Source: Desulfoferrobacter suflitae (GTDB lineage: Bacteria > Desulfobacterota > Syntrophobacteria > Syntrophobacterales > Syntrophobacteraceae). Taken from it: a stretch of 64,000 nt of DNA. The translations under genes and the position numbers were made by a program. The notes below the pieces were generated by a model. It made no database searches. It was not told the DNA's origin and saw only the letters and a program-made list of their open reading frames with translations. The DNA is taken from NCBI RefSeq assembly GCF_022603395.1, contig NZ_JAIBKA010000007.1, positions 186,001 to 250,000 on the forward strand, in the 5' to 3' direction. This document shows, in pieces, positions 54,763 through 64,000 of this stretch (positions within the stretch are counted from its first letter, which is position 1; every line of letters begins with the position of its first letter).

Positions 54763-56745
54763 TCAAGTTCTTAAGGCTGCTCTCACCTTCTGGGCCAGAT
54801 CTCGATTGGAAAACGGCTTTTGAATGAAGTGCACGCCTTCTTCCAGCACACCCCGGTGGGCTATGACATTGGCTGTGTAGCCGGACATGAAAAGAGTCCT
54901 GAGATTGGGGTGCAGCGACTGCAATCTGTCGGCGAGCTCCCGCCCGTTCAGTTTTGGCATGACCACATCGGTGATGAGGAGATCGATTGCGTCACCATGT
55001 TCCGCAGCAACTCGCAGGGCGTCATCCGGCGTGTTTGCAATCAGCACCCGGTAACCCAATCTTTCCAGCATCGCTTGACCCATCTTCAGCATCACCGCCT
55101 CGTCTTCTACCAGCAGCACCATTTCCCCACTGCCCTGTGGGATTTCTTCCACAACCTGTGCGCTCGGCCCAGCGGCTTCCCCCACCATGCGCGGCAGGAA
55201 TATCTTGAAGGTGGTTCCTGTTCCCGGATTGCTGGAGACTTCAATGAGGCCGTTATTTTGTTGGACTATGCCATACACGGTCGCCAACCCCAGACCCGTG
55301 CCCACCCCCACTTCTTTGGTGGTGAAAAACGGTTCAAATATATGCTCCAGCTTTCCCTTGTCCATGCCGCAGCCGCTGTCGCTCACAGCCAATAAAACAT
55401 ACTCCTTCGGTGCCGCACCATCGTTCCTGTCGTCGTTCTCCTCACCGATCGTCACATTGTTTGTCACTATGGTCACTTTGCCCACTCCCGCGATGGCGTC
55501 CCGGGCATTGACACATAAATTGGCCAGAATTTGATCGATCTGGGCGGGGTCCATGTTGACCAGCCCCAAGTCCGATGCCGGCAGCCATGCCAGGTCGATA
55601 TCTTCACCAATCAGGCGGCGCAGCATCTTGAGCATGCTCTCGACAGTTTCATTTAGATCCAGCACCCTGGGAACAATGGTTTGTCTGCGGGCAAAAGCGA
55701 GCAGTTGCCGGGTGAGATCGGTCGAGCGGCGGGTTGCATGCAGGATTTGCATCAAGTCGGCATGCAGCGGATCATCCGCAGGCACCTTTTCCAGCGCCAT
55801 TTCTGTGTATCCTAGAATCACTCCCAGCATGTTGTTGTGATCATGGGCAACGCCACCCGCCAAGCGGCCGATGGACTCCAGCTTCTGGGCCCGATTGAGG
55901 GCTTCTTCGCTGCGGCGCAATGATTCTTCCGCACGCTTGCGCTCAGTGATGTCGACAATACAGCTGATACAATGCGCCGGCCGGCCTTGTGGACTTCTGA
56001 TTAGAGTGGCATCGAGCAGCCCGTGGACCACATGGCCATCACGGTGAATGAATTGCTTCTCCATGCGATAGTGATTGATTGTGCCTCTGGCCAGTTGCGA
56101 CTGCAGCTCAAGATTCTCCTCCAGGCTTTGCGGAGCGGTAATATCCTTCAGATACTTGCCGATCAGTTGTTCCTCGGTGTATCCCAGCATGCCGCAGTAA
56201 GCTTGATTGGCATTTTCAATCCGAAAATCAAGGGAAACCCGTGCAATCCCGAAGGCCACATGTTCATAAATTTGACGAAAACGCTGTTCACTTTCGCGCA
56301 GGGCGGCGGTCCTTTCCTGAACGATGCGCTCCAGCAAATCCCGCTCACGCCGCAGCGCATCCTCTGCCTTCTTGATGCGCAGGGCGACCCTGACCTGTGA
56401 CACCAGTTCAGCGGAATCGATCGGTTTGGACAGAAAGGCATCCGCTCCCAGATCCAACCCTTTGGTGCGGCTTTCGGCATCGGTCCTGATGGCGGTGATC
56501 ATGACCACCGGGATGTGGCTGGTGGCGACATCGGCTTTCAGCTGCCGACACGTTTCATAGCCGTCCATGACGGGCATTTTGACATCCAGCAAAATGACGT
56601 CGGGCCGCTCCGATCGCGCCTTTTCTATTCCCTCCACGCCCGACTGGGCAGTGCTTACAAAGCACTCGGGCATTAAGTTTTTCAGCAAGGCGGCCAGAAC
56701 GACCAGGTTGTCCATCTTATCGTCAACCGCCAGTATTCTCGGCAT
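54763..56745 (-). CDS. hybrid histidine kinase (REC-PAS-HK-REC)
   Basis: 660 residues, soluble. N-terminal receiver (ILAVDDKMDNLVVLAALL; VILLDVKMPVMDGYETC), short coiled coil, PAS (about 165-280), histidine box GGVAHDHNN with H301 (usual AHDFNN), HATPase (NLCVNARDAI; GTGLGLATVYG), then a second receiver (LITDVVMPKLNGREL). GGAGG lies 4 bases before the ATG. It follows the four-receiver kinase on the same strand by about 10 bases, so the two and cheR form an operon. Confidence 0.9.
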   Translation of the reverse strand: MPRILAVDDKMDNLVVLAALLKNLMPECFVSTAQSGVEGIEKARSERPDVILLDVKMPVMDGYETCRQLKADVATSHIPVVMITAIRTDAESRTKGLDLGADAFLSKPIDSAELVSQVRVALRIKKAEDALRRERDLLERIVQERTAALRESEQRFRQIYEHVAFGIARVSLDFRIENANQAYCGMLGYTEEQLIGKYLKDITAPQSLEENLELQSQLARGTINHYRMEKQFIHRDGHVVHGLLDATLIRSPQGRPAHCISCIVDITERKRAEESLRRSEEALNRAQKLESIGRLAGGVAHDHNNMLGVILGYTEMALEKVPADDPLHADLMQILHATRRSTDLTRQLLAFARRQTIVPRVLDLNETVESMLKMLRRLIGEDIDLAWLPASDLGLVNMDPAQIDQILANLCVNARDAIAGVGKVTIVTNNVTIGEENDDRNDGAAPKEYVLLAVSDSGCGMDKGKLEHIFEPFFTTKEVGVGTGLGLATVYGIVQQNNGLIEVSSNPGTGTTFKIFLPRMVGEAAGPSAQVVEEIPQGSGEMVLLVEDEAVMLKMGQAMLERLGYRVLIANTPDDALRVAAEHGDAIDLLITDVVMPKLNGRELADRLQSLHPNLRTLFMSGYTANVIAHRGVLEEGVHFIQKPFSNRDLAQKVRAALRT

Positions 56746-56755
56746 ACTCCCTCCA

Positions 56756-59700
56756 TCATCCTTTCAGCCATCGACGAATCTTGCTCAGCAGGCTCTCCGG
56801 TTCGATCGGCTTGGGAATGTAGTCGTCACAGCCCGCTTCCACAATTTTTTCCCGATCACCCTTCATGACCTGCGCGGTCAGAGCGATCACCGGAATGTGA
56901 CGCAGGTTCTCATCATCTTTGAGCTGCCGCACCACCGCAAAACCGTCCATCTTGGGCAGGGCAATATCCAGAAGAATCAGGTCAGGACAGGCTTGAGAAG
57001 CGATCCGCAAACCCTCTTCACCGTCTGTCGCCTGCAGAATTTGATAACGGTCCTGTAACACGGCTTTTAGCGTGGTCATGTTATCCGGATTGTCTTCCAC
57101 GATGAGGACGGTTGCTGCCTGTGAGCCGCCCCGCAAGCGAGCTGCCTGAGTGCTATCCCGCAGCGCACGCGTGCCGTCGGGCTGCAGTTCTACAGGGGCC
57201 GCACCCAATTTCCCGCCCAGCATGGTTTTCATCTTTGCCAGCAGGCTTTCCCGGTCCACATCCCCCTTCTGCACCAACTGTTGGATGTGGTTGGCGCTGA
57301 GTCTTTTAAAGTCCTCTGCAGTCAAATCCTTGGCGGTGAGCACCAACACCGGAATATTTGCCGTAACCGTACTGCCGCGGATTTTTTCCAGGACCGCAAA
57401 CCCGTCGACTTCCGGCATCATCAGATCCAGCACGATCCCGTCGGGGACGGTATGAGACACATAGGCACAGGCCTCCTGCCCACCGCGCGCCACTTCCACC
57501 ACATAGCCCGCCTCCTGCAGGACCGATCGCAACTGGATGATAGCCGCCTCGTTGTCTTCGACCAGGAGAATCCGGGGAGCATCGGGCGACTTCTCAGAGG
57601 CCTGCGGTTTCGGCAGATACTCCAGCCTGAGCAGGATTCTTTTAATTTCCCGCAGCAGCGTCGGCGCTGTTGCTGCGCTCTTTTCCAGTACCGTAAACAC
57701 ATTGCCGCTCAATTTGCTCCGGTCCTCCTCCGTCAGATCCTTTGCCGTCACAACGATGACCGGCAGGTCTCGCAGGCCTGGTTTGCTGCGGATTTTTTCC
57801 AGCACGGCAAAGCCGTCCGGCGGGGGCATCATCAAATCGAGAACCAGGAGGTCGGGAGCCTCTTTCTCGATCATCTCGAGACAGGCGGATCCGCTTTGTG
57901 CAACGACCGGCGTCAGACCTGCCGCTGCAACGATCCGCCCTATTTCCAGGCGGTCTATTTCGTTGTCATCCACGATCATGATGGAGCGCATTGCCGGGCT
58001 GCCGAGCCTACGGATTTCCGAGATCAACCGCTTCTTGTGAACCGGCTTGGTGACGTGGCCGATGGCACCGAGGGCGAAACCGGTCTCTTTTTCTTCTGAC
58101 ACAGAGACAACAATCACCGGGATATCTCTGGTAGCAGGATTCTGCTTCAACCCCTGCAAAACCTCCCAGCCGTCCATGTCCGGCATTATGATGTCCAGGG
58201 TGACGGCAAAGGGAAGCTCACTGGCGGCCAGCTTCAAAGCCTCCTCCCCGGACAGGGCAATGACTGTACGGTAACCCTCCTGGAACAGGTAACGGGAAAT
58301 CATCGCGGCGGTTTGCGGCTCATCCTCTACGATCAGAATGGTCTTTTCGGCATGCCTGGAACCTACAGTGCTTCCCACACTGAGGGGCTCATGAGCCGGT
58401 GTTGCCCCCTGCCAAACGAGGGGAAGAGTCAGGGTGAAGGTAGATCCGGCACCCAGCGTGCTGCTCACAGCAATGTTACCGCCCAGCAGATGAGCCGCCT
58501 TGCGAGCTATCGCCAGCCCCAGTCCTGAACCTTCATGGCGTCTCGAGGACGATCCATCTGCCTGTCGAAACTCATCAAAGATAAAGGGGATATCCTCCTG
58601 CGCAATGCCAATCCCTGTATCCGCGATCTGCACTGAGACTCTCTCCTCATCACACGTGGCAGCAATGGTCACACTCCCCTTGTCGGTGAACTTGACGGCA
58701 TTGGCCAGCAGGTTCTGGAGAATCTGTGCGACCCGCAGCTCATCACTTTCGATGGGTGGGAGGTTTGCAGGGACTTGAGCATGGATCCCAATGCGTTTTT
58801 CTTCGGCCAGAGGCAAGATGCTTTGCACGACATTTTCGAGGACCAGGCTTAATGAAAAAGAGCGTGGGTGCAGGTCCATTCTGCCCGCCTCGATCTTGGA
58901 AAGGTCCAGGATATCGTTAATCAGGGTCAGCAGGTTTTTGCCGTTGCGCTCAATAATTTCCAGATAGTTGAGCTCTTCATCGCTCAATTTATTCCTGGCC
59001 TGCATCATCAAGACACGTGAGAGGGCCAATACGGAATTGAGCGGTGTGCGCAGCTCGTGGCTCATGTTTGAGAGGAACTGGCTCTTCAGTCGGCTGGCCT
59101 CTTCCACCGCCAGCCGCTGCTGCTCCAATTGAATATTCTGCTCCTGCAATTCTTCCCACTGCTGCCGCAGCTCCTCCGCCTGCATCTGCAGTTCCTCCTG
59201 CTGGGCCGTCAGTTCCACATTTTTGCCACGCAGCTCCTCGGTCAGCCGCCGCGTCTCGTCATTGGCCAGCAGATTGGAAAAGGCCGTGCTCAGGGCAGTC
59301 ATTGATTGCTTGCTCAGGATCACCAAAGAAGCTTTTGTATAGGCGCTGACAGTGGCCAGGCAAAGCATGCCCCGGACCTTTTCGTCCACCATGACGGGAA
59401 GGCTGATGATCTCCCGGGGAATCGCCGTACCCGCAAACGTCTTGAAAGTAAAGAGGGTCTCCTCGGGAATGTCGCGGATGTGGGATGCCCTGCCGGTCTT
59501 CAAAGGCAGGCCGAGCTGCCCTTCGAAGCTTGAGGCGTCGAACGGCTCCAGCAGTTCCCGGCTGACTCCAATGGCAGCCAAGGGGGAAAACAACCCATCA
59601 TTCTTATCCCGCAGGTAAAAAGCCCCGAAGCTGGAGCCGGTGATGTCCATGAATTTCTCCAGGACGGTTTCCGCAAATGCCTTGGTTTCATTGGCAGTGA

Positions 59701-60529
59701 TCAGTGCTTCGGCTATCAGAGTTCCCTTCTGCTCCGTTTCGACGCGCAGCGAAATGGCTTCCGCCATCTGGTTGAAGGCGGCCGAAAGGCTGCCAAATTC
59801 GTTGGCGGAGGCATACTGACTGCGAGCGTCAAGATCGCCTCTTTGAAAACATTCCGTCACCGCAGTCAGGTCTTTTAAAGGCTCGCGAATCCGCCGATAC
59901 AAGAGGATGCCGCCCCCTGCCGTAAGCGCCAGAATAAGACCAACCACCACCGCCAGCTGCACCCTCAAAAAATTATGCTGCCGAGTGGCTTCCTGAAAAA
60001 AATCGTCCGCCTTTTGTCGGGCAAAGTCACTCACTTTCTGGACGTAGCCGAGCAGCTTATCCGCATGGCTTCCGCCGACGCCGGTCGGCTTGGTGCGCTG
60101 CATCGCTTCGGCCGTGTGCCCTGCTTGCAGCAAGCGGATGGTCTCCCGGCGGATGCTGTTCCACTGGACCAGGGCGTTGAAGGCGGCATCCAGGTCTTGT
60201 CGATTTCCCAGGTAACGCTCATAGAGTATATCAAACTGCCGCCGGGCGTCGGCTTCAAGCGTTTCCATGTCCCGCTGGATCGCTTTCCGCTCCCGTCCAT
60301 TATCCGCCAGGCAAATGTCTTTCATTCCCCGATGTATGGTCAACACATCAGAAATGATCTGGCCCACCGCCCTGCTTACCATAAACGGATGAGAGTACAG
60401 ATCTTTGGTGCTCTGCCACAGCAGGCTCGTTTGCACCCAGGCTACGACACCCAGGAATATGACGAATAGCTGGACGACCCCCAGGCCCATCTTCAGTTGC
60501 GTACTGATTTTCGGATTCTTGTATTGCAC
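56756..60529 (-). CDS. membrane hybrid histidine kinase with four receiver domains
   Basis: 1257 residues. Two membrane helices (about 12-34 and 188-210) flank a periplasmic four-helix-type sensor. Then HAMP (about 212-265), GAF (about 290-425), a Gln/Glu-rich coiled coil, histidine box SNMSHELRTPLN (H491), HATPase, and four consecutive receivers: ILIVEDEPQTAAMISRYLF, IMIVDDNEIDRLEIGRIVA, ILLVEDNEAAIIQLRSVLQ and VLIVEDNPDNMTTLKAVLQ. Each receiver has its own aspartate region (DIIMPDMDG, DLMMPPPDG, DLMMPEVDG and DIALPKMDG). The GTG at 60529 is preceded by AGGTGA. Sandwiched between cheR and a second hybrid kinase. Confidence 0.92.
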   Translation of the reverse strand: MQYKNPKISTQLKMGLGVVQLFVIFLGVVAWVQTSLLWQSTKDLYSHPFMVSRAVGQIISDVLTIHRGMKDICLADNGRERKAIQRDMETLEADARRQFDILYERYLGNRQDLDAAFNALVQWNSIRRETIRLLQAGHTAEAMQRTKPTGVGGSHADKLLGYVQKVSDFARQKADDFFQEATRQHNFLRVQLAVVVGLILALTAGGGILLYRRIREPLKDLTAVTECFQRGDLDARSQYASANEFGSLSAAFNQMAEAISLRVETEQKGTLIAEALITANETKAFAETVLEKFMDITGSSFGAFYLRDKNDGLFSPLAAIGVSRELLEPFDASSFEGQLGLPLKTGRASHIRDIPEETLFTFKTFAGTAIPREIISLPVMVDEKVRGMLCLATVSAYTKASLVILSKQSMTALSTAFSNLLANDETRRLTEELRGKNVELTAQQEELQMQAEELRQQWEELQEQNIQLEQQRLAVEEASRLKSQFLSNMSHELRTPLNSVLALSRVLMMQARNKLSDEELNYLEIIERNGKNLLTLINDILDLSKIEAGRMDLHPRSFSLSLVLENVVQSILPLAEEKRIGIHAQVPANLPPIESDELRVAQILQNLLANAVKFTDKGSVTIAATCDEERVSVQIADTGIGIAQEDIPFIFDEFRQADGSSSRRHEGSGLGLAIARKAAHLLGGNIAVSSTLGAGSTFTLTLPLVWQGATPAHEPLSVGSTVGSRHAEKTILIVEDEPQTAAMISRYLFQEGYRTVIALSGEEALKLAASELPFAVTLDIIMPDMDGWEVLQGLKQNPATRDIPVIVVSVSEEKETGFALGAIGHVTKPVHKKRLISEIRRLGSPAMRSIMIVDDNEIDRLEIGRIVAAAGLTPVVAQSGSACLEMIEKEAPDLLVLDLMMPPPDGFAVLEKIRSKPGLRDLPVIVVTAKDLTEEDRSKLSGNVFTVLEKSAATAPTLLREIKRILLRLEYLPKPQASEKSPDAPRILLVEDNEAAIIQLRSVLQEAGYVVEVARGGQEACAYVSHTVPDGIVLDLMMPEVDGFAVLEKIRGSTVTANIPVLVLTAKDLTAEDFKRLSANHIQQLVQKGDVDRESLLAKMKTMLGGKLGAAPVELQPDGTRALRDSTQAARLRGGSQAATVLIVEDNPDNMTTLKAVLQDRYQILQATDGEEGLRIASQACPDLILLDIALPKMDGFAVVRQLKDDENLRHIPVIALTAQVMKGDREKIVEAGCDDYIPKPIEPESLLSKIRRWLKG

Positions 60530-60542
60530 TGGTCACCTGTTC

Positions 60543-61394
60543 CTATCTTTTGCGATAGATCGGGCTGAAGTCCAACACCCGGCTGAAATAGCGCTGGTAT
60601 TTCAACGTCGGCGCTTCCGCTTCGCCCAGAATGAGGTAGCCATTGCGGGCGAGGGCATGATGCAGCTTGGCAAAAATGGTTTGCTGATACTTGGGGTTGA
60701 AATAAATCAGTAGGTTCCGGCAAAACACCAGATCAAAATTTCCAAAGATGCTCTCCGGCGGAACACAATGCTTTGTATCCAGCATGTCGTAAAGGGAAAA
60801 TGTCACCAACTGCCGGATTTCCGGGACCAGGCGAAATGATCCCCCCTCTTGGGTGAAGTACTTGATAAGCAGTCGATACTTGATATGGTCCACACTGGAG
60901 ACAGGATAGACGGCCCTGAGGGCGTCTTTCAACACACGGGCGTCAATGTCGGTGGCAAAAATGTGCACGTCCAGGACAAGCTCTTCCCTGCACAGCAGCT
61001 CATGGATCAGGATGGCAACGGAATAAGGTTCCTCACCCATGGCACAACCGGCTGACCAGATCCGCAGGGAGCGATCCCCAAGTCGAATTTTTTCGTGGAC
61101 GATAAACGGCAGGATTCGCTCGGCGAGCACTTCGAAAGTCAGTGTGTCCCGGAAAAACCGGCTCACATTGATGGTGATGGCATCGAGGAGCTGATCCATT
61201 TCACTCGTACTGTCTTTGACGTAGGCGAGATAGTCATGATAATTGCTGCAATGTGCAGTGATCATGCGGTGGCCGATGCGACGCTCGAGCATGGCCGGGT
61301 GATATCCGGAAAAATCAAAGCCCCTCTTTTCCATGAGGTAATCGAGGATGGACTCGATTCCGCTATCCCTTTCCTGCGTCGCCCGCCTGTACAT
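60543..61394 (-). CDS. cheR: CheR-type protein methyltransferase
   Basis: 283 residues from ATG 61394. N-terminal alpha-helical CheR_N and SAM-binding methyltransferase domain: SAGCAMGEEPYSVAI, FATDIDARVL and DLVFCRNLLIYF. It would methylate glutamates of a chemoreceptor; here no MCP or CheB is adjacent and it precedes two hybrid kinases. ATG 61394 is favoured by AGGAG 11 bases upstream; a TTG at 61433 would add 13 residues. Confidence 0.85.
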   Translation of the reverse strand: MYRRATQERDSGIESILDYLMEKRGFDFSGYHPAMLERRIGHRMITAHCSNYHDYLAYVKDSTSEMDQLLDAITINVSRFFRDTLTFEVLAERILPFIVHEKIRLGDRSLRIWSAGCAMGEEPYSVAILIHELLCREELVLDVHIFATDIDARVLKDALRAVYPVSSVDHIKYRLLIKYFTQEGGSFRLVPEIRQLVTFSLYDMLDTKHCVPPESIFGNFDLVFCRNLLIYFNPKYQQTIFAKLHHALARNGYLILGEAEAPTLKYQRYFSRVLDFSPIYRKR

Positions 61395-61868
61395 TGGAAA
61401 AGAATCTCCTGTCCCTTTTGCCCCGAGCACCAAGGTGCATCCACATCACGTGTTAAAACCATTCTTATTGGGGTGGAGCGGGGCGGACTGGTTGAATTCA
61501 ATGGATCAAAAAATCTCGGGTTGCCATGAAACTCGTCACACGAAGGATATGGGGCGATGAGTGTTGGCAAAGAATTCGTTCGGAAAGCGGCAACTCGTCG
61601 AGCCTAGAATGACGTAAAACAACAAAAATATCAAGCCGCGATCACAGCGGAGCATCGATTAAAACAAACGCGAAGGAAAACAAAGCCGGATATTCGAACT
61701 CGCAGGAACACGGGCACAATAACCGACGGCTATCCCTTGAGCCCATCAGAACAATACTTACCATTAGATGGAGTCCGAGAAATCAGGCAGATTAACCGTG
61801 GAACATTGCTGCAGCTCTTTACCGCGCGTTGCTCATCAATGACTTGGTCCAATAGGAGGCTACAAGGT
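61395..61868. other. non-coding gap between cheR and msrA
   Basis: No supported gene. It should hold the divergent promoters of the cheR operon and msrA; no -35/-10 pair is clear by eye. It is AT-rich around 61600-61680. Confidence 0.45.
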
Positions 61869-62504
61869 ATGCGACCCTATGCGCTATTCACTTTTATCTT
61901 TACGATCAGCTCACTGGCCCCATTTCTATTGAGCGCTGCTATTGCCGTCAACCCTGCTCAAAGCGACAAGAAGCGGGCGACGGCTACCTTCGCAGGCGGC
62001 TGTTTCTGGTGTATGCAGCCGCCGTTTGATAAGCTCGAGGGGGTTGTTTCAACAACCGTGGGTTACACGGGAGGACACAAGGCCAGGCCGACTTATGAGG
62101 AAGTCTCCGCGGGCGCGACCGGCCACGCCGAAGCCATTCAAATTCTCTACGATCCTGAAAAGATCAGCTATACCGATTTGCTCGAGGTCTTTTGGCACAA
62201 TGTGGATCCCTTCGACGCCCATGGCCAGTTTTGCGATCGCGGCAGCCAATATCGTTCGGCCATCTTTTATCATGACGAAGAACAAAGGAAACAGGCTGAA
62301 GCATCAAAGGCTCGACTGCAAAACTCACTTGGTGCAAACCGCCCGGTCGTCACCGAGATTGGGCCGACAGCGGAATTTTTCCCGGCCGAAGAGTATCATC
62401 AGGACTATTATCGCAAGAATCCGGTGCGTTACAAGTTCTACCGGTATGGTTGCGGCCGTGACAAACGACTGAAGGAGATCTGGCGTGACGCTGCTGGCGA
62501 CTGA
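61869..62504 (+). CDS. msrA: exported peptide methionine sulfoxide reductase A
   Basis: 211 residues. A hydrophobic N-terminal segment (ALFTFIFTISSLAPFLLSAA) looks like a signal peptide or membrane anchor. The MsrA core follows: GGCFWCMQPPF with the catalytic cysteine at residue 45, TVGYTGGH, YHDEEQRKQAE-like and EYHQDYYRKNP. It repairs methionine-S-sulfoxide in proteins, here on the extracytoplasmic side. AGGAGG is 10 bases upstream of the ATG. Confidence 0.9.
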   Translation: MRPYALFTFIFTISSLAPFLLSAAIAVNPAQSDKKRATATFAGGCFWCMQPPFDKLEGVVSTTVGYTGGHKARPTYEEVSAGATGHAEAIQILYDPEKISYTDLLEVFWHNVDPFDAHGQFCDRGSQYRSAIFYHDEEQRKQAEASKARLQNSLGANRPVVTEIGPTAEFFPAEEYHQDYYRKNPVRYKFYRYGCGRDKRLKEIWRDAAGD

Positions 62505-62547
62505 CGTTACAGGGCCGATCACAGTTCATCAAAGACAGGGAGAAAGA

Positions 62548-62934
62548 ATGTTACAGGTCTTAAAAAGTGAGGGCAATGTGCTGGGAGTGGAAATTAGTCG
62601 TGAATACACTACAGCGGATGTTGAAGAATTCAAAAAGCTTTTCGAAAGCAAGCTGGCCGAGGGGCATCATCGTGTAAACGTACTGGTGAAGATAGACAAT
62701 TTGGCCCCCGGCAAAGTGAGACTCAGCGCAATTTTGCAGGATTCAATTTATTCACTCAAGTATCTGAACAACTTGCGGCACATTGCTGTTGTGGGTGACA
62801 GCAAGCTGAAAAAAGTACTCGTGGAACTCGACAATAAGTTGTTTGGAAGTGAAAAAAAAGAGCTCATCGAGAAGTATTTCGATACGTCCGAGATCGACAA
62901 GGCATGGGAATTCGTCCAAAGTTCAACAGTATAA
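62548..62934 (+). CDS. SpoIIAA-like (STAS-related) protein
   Basis: 128 residues, SpoIIAA-like/PF11964: LGVEISREYTTADVEEFK, then VNVLVKIDNL and LRHIAVVGDSKL. These proteins have a STAS-like fold; function is unknown. GGGAGAAAG precedes the ATG, 43 bases after msrA, so it may share its transcript. Confidence 0.85.
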   Translation: MLQVLKSEGNVLGVEISREYTTADVEEFKKLFESKLAEGHHRVNVLVKIDNLAPGKVRLSAILQDSIYSLKYLNNLRHIAVVGDSKLKKVLVELDNKLFGSEKKELIEKYFDTSEIDKAWEFVQSSTV

Positions 62935-62963
62935 ACCCTTAGCCGAAGCTTAAATAAATTATT

Positions 62964-63000
62964 GGGGCAAACCGGTGCACAACCTTCCCCCGTTTGCCCT
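62964..63000. terminator. hairpin between SpoIIAA-like gene and proW
   Basis: GGGCAAAC (62965-62972) and GTTTGCCC (62992-62999) form a perfect 8-base stem with a 19-base loop. It lies between two convergent genes and can serve both; on the minus strand it is followed by AT-rich sequence. Confidence 0.55.
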
Positions 63001-63006
63001 AATGTC

Positions 63007-63867
63007 CTAATGGGATGTAAACTGACGCTGCCTGGCTGCCAGAGCGTGTGTGATGCGATCGATGATGATAGCCAGGAAGACGATGCTTAAGCCCGCTTCA
63101 AATCCGCGGCCGACCTCGATACGATTGATCGCCAGCAGGACCTCGAGGCCCAATCCTCGTGCACCGATCATGGACGCCACCACCACCATGGAAAGGGCCA
63201 TCATGGTCGTCTGGTTGACGCCGACCATGATGGAGGGGAAGGCAAGAGGCAGCTGCACGTTGAACAGAATCTGGCGAGAGCTCGACCCCAGCGATTCAGC
63301 GGCCTCCAGGACGGTCTGCGGCACCTGGCGTATTCCCACGTTGGTCAGGCGGATGACCGGCGGCACCGCATAAATGATGGTGGCGAATACTGCCGGAACT
63401 TTTCCCAGCCCGAACAGCATCAGTGCAGGAATCAGGTACACGAAGCTGGGCATGGTTTGCATGGCGTCCAGAAAGGGTCTCAGCAACTGCTCGACCAGGT
63501 TGTTTCTGGCCATCAGAATGCCGGCGGGGATCCCTATGGTCAGGGAAATGATGACCGCCGACGTCACCAGCCCCAGAGTCATCATAGCCAGTCGCCAGTA
63601 GCCGAAGGTGCCTATGACGAACAACAGAGCCGCCATAACCAGTCCGTGCCACCAGCGGCCCAGGGCCCTCCAGGCGACCAACCCCACGAGAATGAGAACC
63701 ACGTACCACGGCATCACAAGAAAGAACTTTTCGATGTAGAGCAGCACTTGCAGGAGAATATCACCCAGGGCGTCAAAAAAGCCACCCCAATGGGCGAGAA
63801 TCCAGTCCATCAATTCATCTACCCAGGTCGCCAGTGGAATCTGAATATTTGCAGGAAACTTAGTCAT
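63007..63867 (-). CDS. proW: glycine betaine/proline-type ABC transporter permease
   Basis: 286 residues with about seven helices. GIPAGILMARNNLVEQLLRP, FLDAMQTMPSFVYLIPALM and GIRQVPQTVLEAAESLGSS, then NQTTMMALSMVVVASMIGA, are ProW/OpuAB permease signatures including the EAA loop. It imports compatible solutes under osmotic stress. It overlaps the end of the ATPase gene by 8 bases (ATGACTAA). The substrate-binding protein is not visible. Confidence 0.9.
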   Translation of the reverse strand: MTKFPANIQIPLATWVDELMDWILAHWGGFFDALGDILLQVLLYIEKFFLVMPWYVVLILVGLVAWRALGRWWHGLVMAALLFVIGTFGYWRLAMMTLGLVTSAVIISLTIGIPAGILMARNNLVEQLLRPFLDAMQTMPSFVYLIPALMLFGLGKVPAVFATIIYAVPPVIRLTNVGIRQVPQTVLEAAESLGSSSRQILFNVQLPLAFPSIMVGVNQTTMMALSMVVVASMIGARGLGLEVLLAINRIEVGRGFEAGLSIVFLAIIIDRITHALAARQRQFTSH

Positions 63868-64000
63868 TGTTGGTTTCCTCCCTGTCCGAGATCATGCTGT
63901 CGAGGATGGTGCGGTCGTGAATCACTCCCAGGAATCTGCCTGCGCTGTCAGTGACGGCTATGGAAAAATGGCTGGAAGTGGCGAGGGGAAAAAGATCTTC
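63860..64000 (-). CDS. proV: glycine betaine/proline-type ABC ATPase, C-terminal end (CBS domain)
   Basis: Only the last 46 codons are in the window. They read DLFPLATSSHFSIAVTDSAG, then RFLGVIHDRTILDSMI, the second CBS repeat at the C-terminus of ProV/OpuAA-type ATPases. The stop overlaps the proW start. The ATP-binding domain lies beyond the right window edge. Confidence 0.8.
   Translation of the reverse strand, partial: EDLFPLATSSHFSIAVTDSAGRFLGVIHDRTILDSMISDREETNND

Noticed and set aside
1-64000. CRISPR array or phage module
   Set aside because: No regularly spaced direct repeats, cas genes or phage structural genes were seen; the only mobile features are the IS630 element and the integrase scar.

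Overview
The window looks like a chromosomal segment of an anaerobic, probably sulfate-reducing or syntrophic bacterium of the Desulfobacterota (Syntrophobacter-like). This is inferred from gene content: two selenocysteine formate dehydrogenases, a ModE/FmdE-MoeA molybdenum cassette, a CGGC/DUF3786-type protein set, a thiolase plus fused hydratase/dehydrogenase pair, and many multi-domain histidine kinases. No 16S gene or other direct taxonomic marker is present.

Layout. 1-2844: end of a beta-oxidation operon (thiolase, FadJ-like fusion). 3.1-6.1 kb: a small membrane protein, then an ilvBN operon with a clear sigma70 promoter, a valine-rich leader peptide and an attenuator hairpin; ilvB carries a frameshift at a G8 tract. 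6.4-9.1 kb: P-type Ca2+ ATPase. 9.3-12.6 kb: gene-poor, decayed stretch with a truncated CGGC protein, an Lrp fragment, a DUF3786 Fe-S protein, tRNA-Arg(TCT) and a wrecked tyrosine integrase. 12.65-26.8 kb: formate dehydrogenase/molybdenum island: fdhA (Sec349), modCBA, an FmdE-MoeA fusion, DUF364, a ModE N-terminal-type regulator, fdhD, fdnG (Sec189), fdnH, fdhE. Five palindromes of the form TATGYY-N6-RRCATA lie in its three promoter regions. 27-30 kb: a solute-binding lipoprotein and two Dpp/Opp-type ATPases without permeases. 30.05-31.4 kb: an IS630-family element with a split transposase. 31.5-37.3 kb: zinc-ribbon membrane protein, response regulators, PAS/GAF kinase, ADP-ribosylglycohydrolase. 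37.4-41.3 kb: Lon-like protease, KhpA, thiamine-binding-type protein, TIM-barrel protein. 41.9-49.9 kb: a minus-strand cell-envelope/glycan cluster (GT39, LPG-synthase-like membrane protein, two DegT aminotransferases, B12-radical SAM, GT9). 50.0-54.7 kb: aroC and an N-degron set clpS-clpA-aat. 54.8-61.4 kb: CheR plus two hybrid kinases, one with four receiver domains. 61.9-64 kb: exported MsrA, a SpoIIAA-like protein, and the proW/proV end of a glycine-betaine-type transporter.

How the genes work together. The most coherent unit is the formate/molybdenum island. Molybdate uptake (ModABC), cofactor handling (FmdE-MoeA fusion, DUF364), sulfuration and assembly (FdhD, FdhE) and two selenoenzymes (one cytoplasmic, one Tat-exported) sit together with a regulator of the ModE type and a repeated operator, so the island is probably one metal-controlled regulon. 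All functional statements come from reading the sequence and family knowledge; no database search was run.
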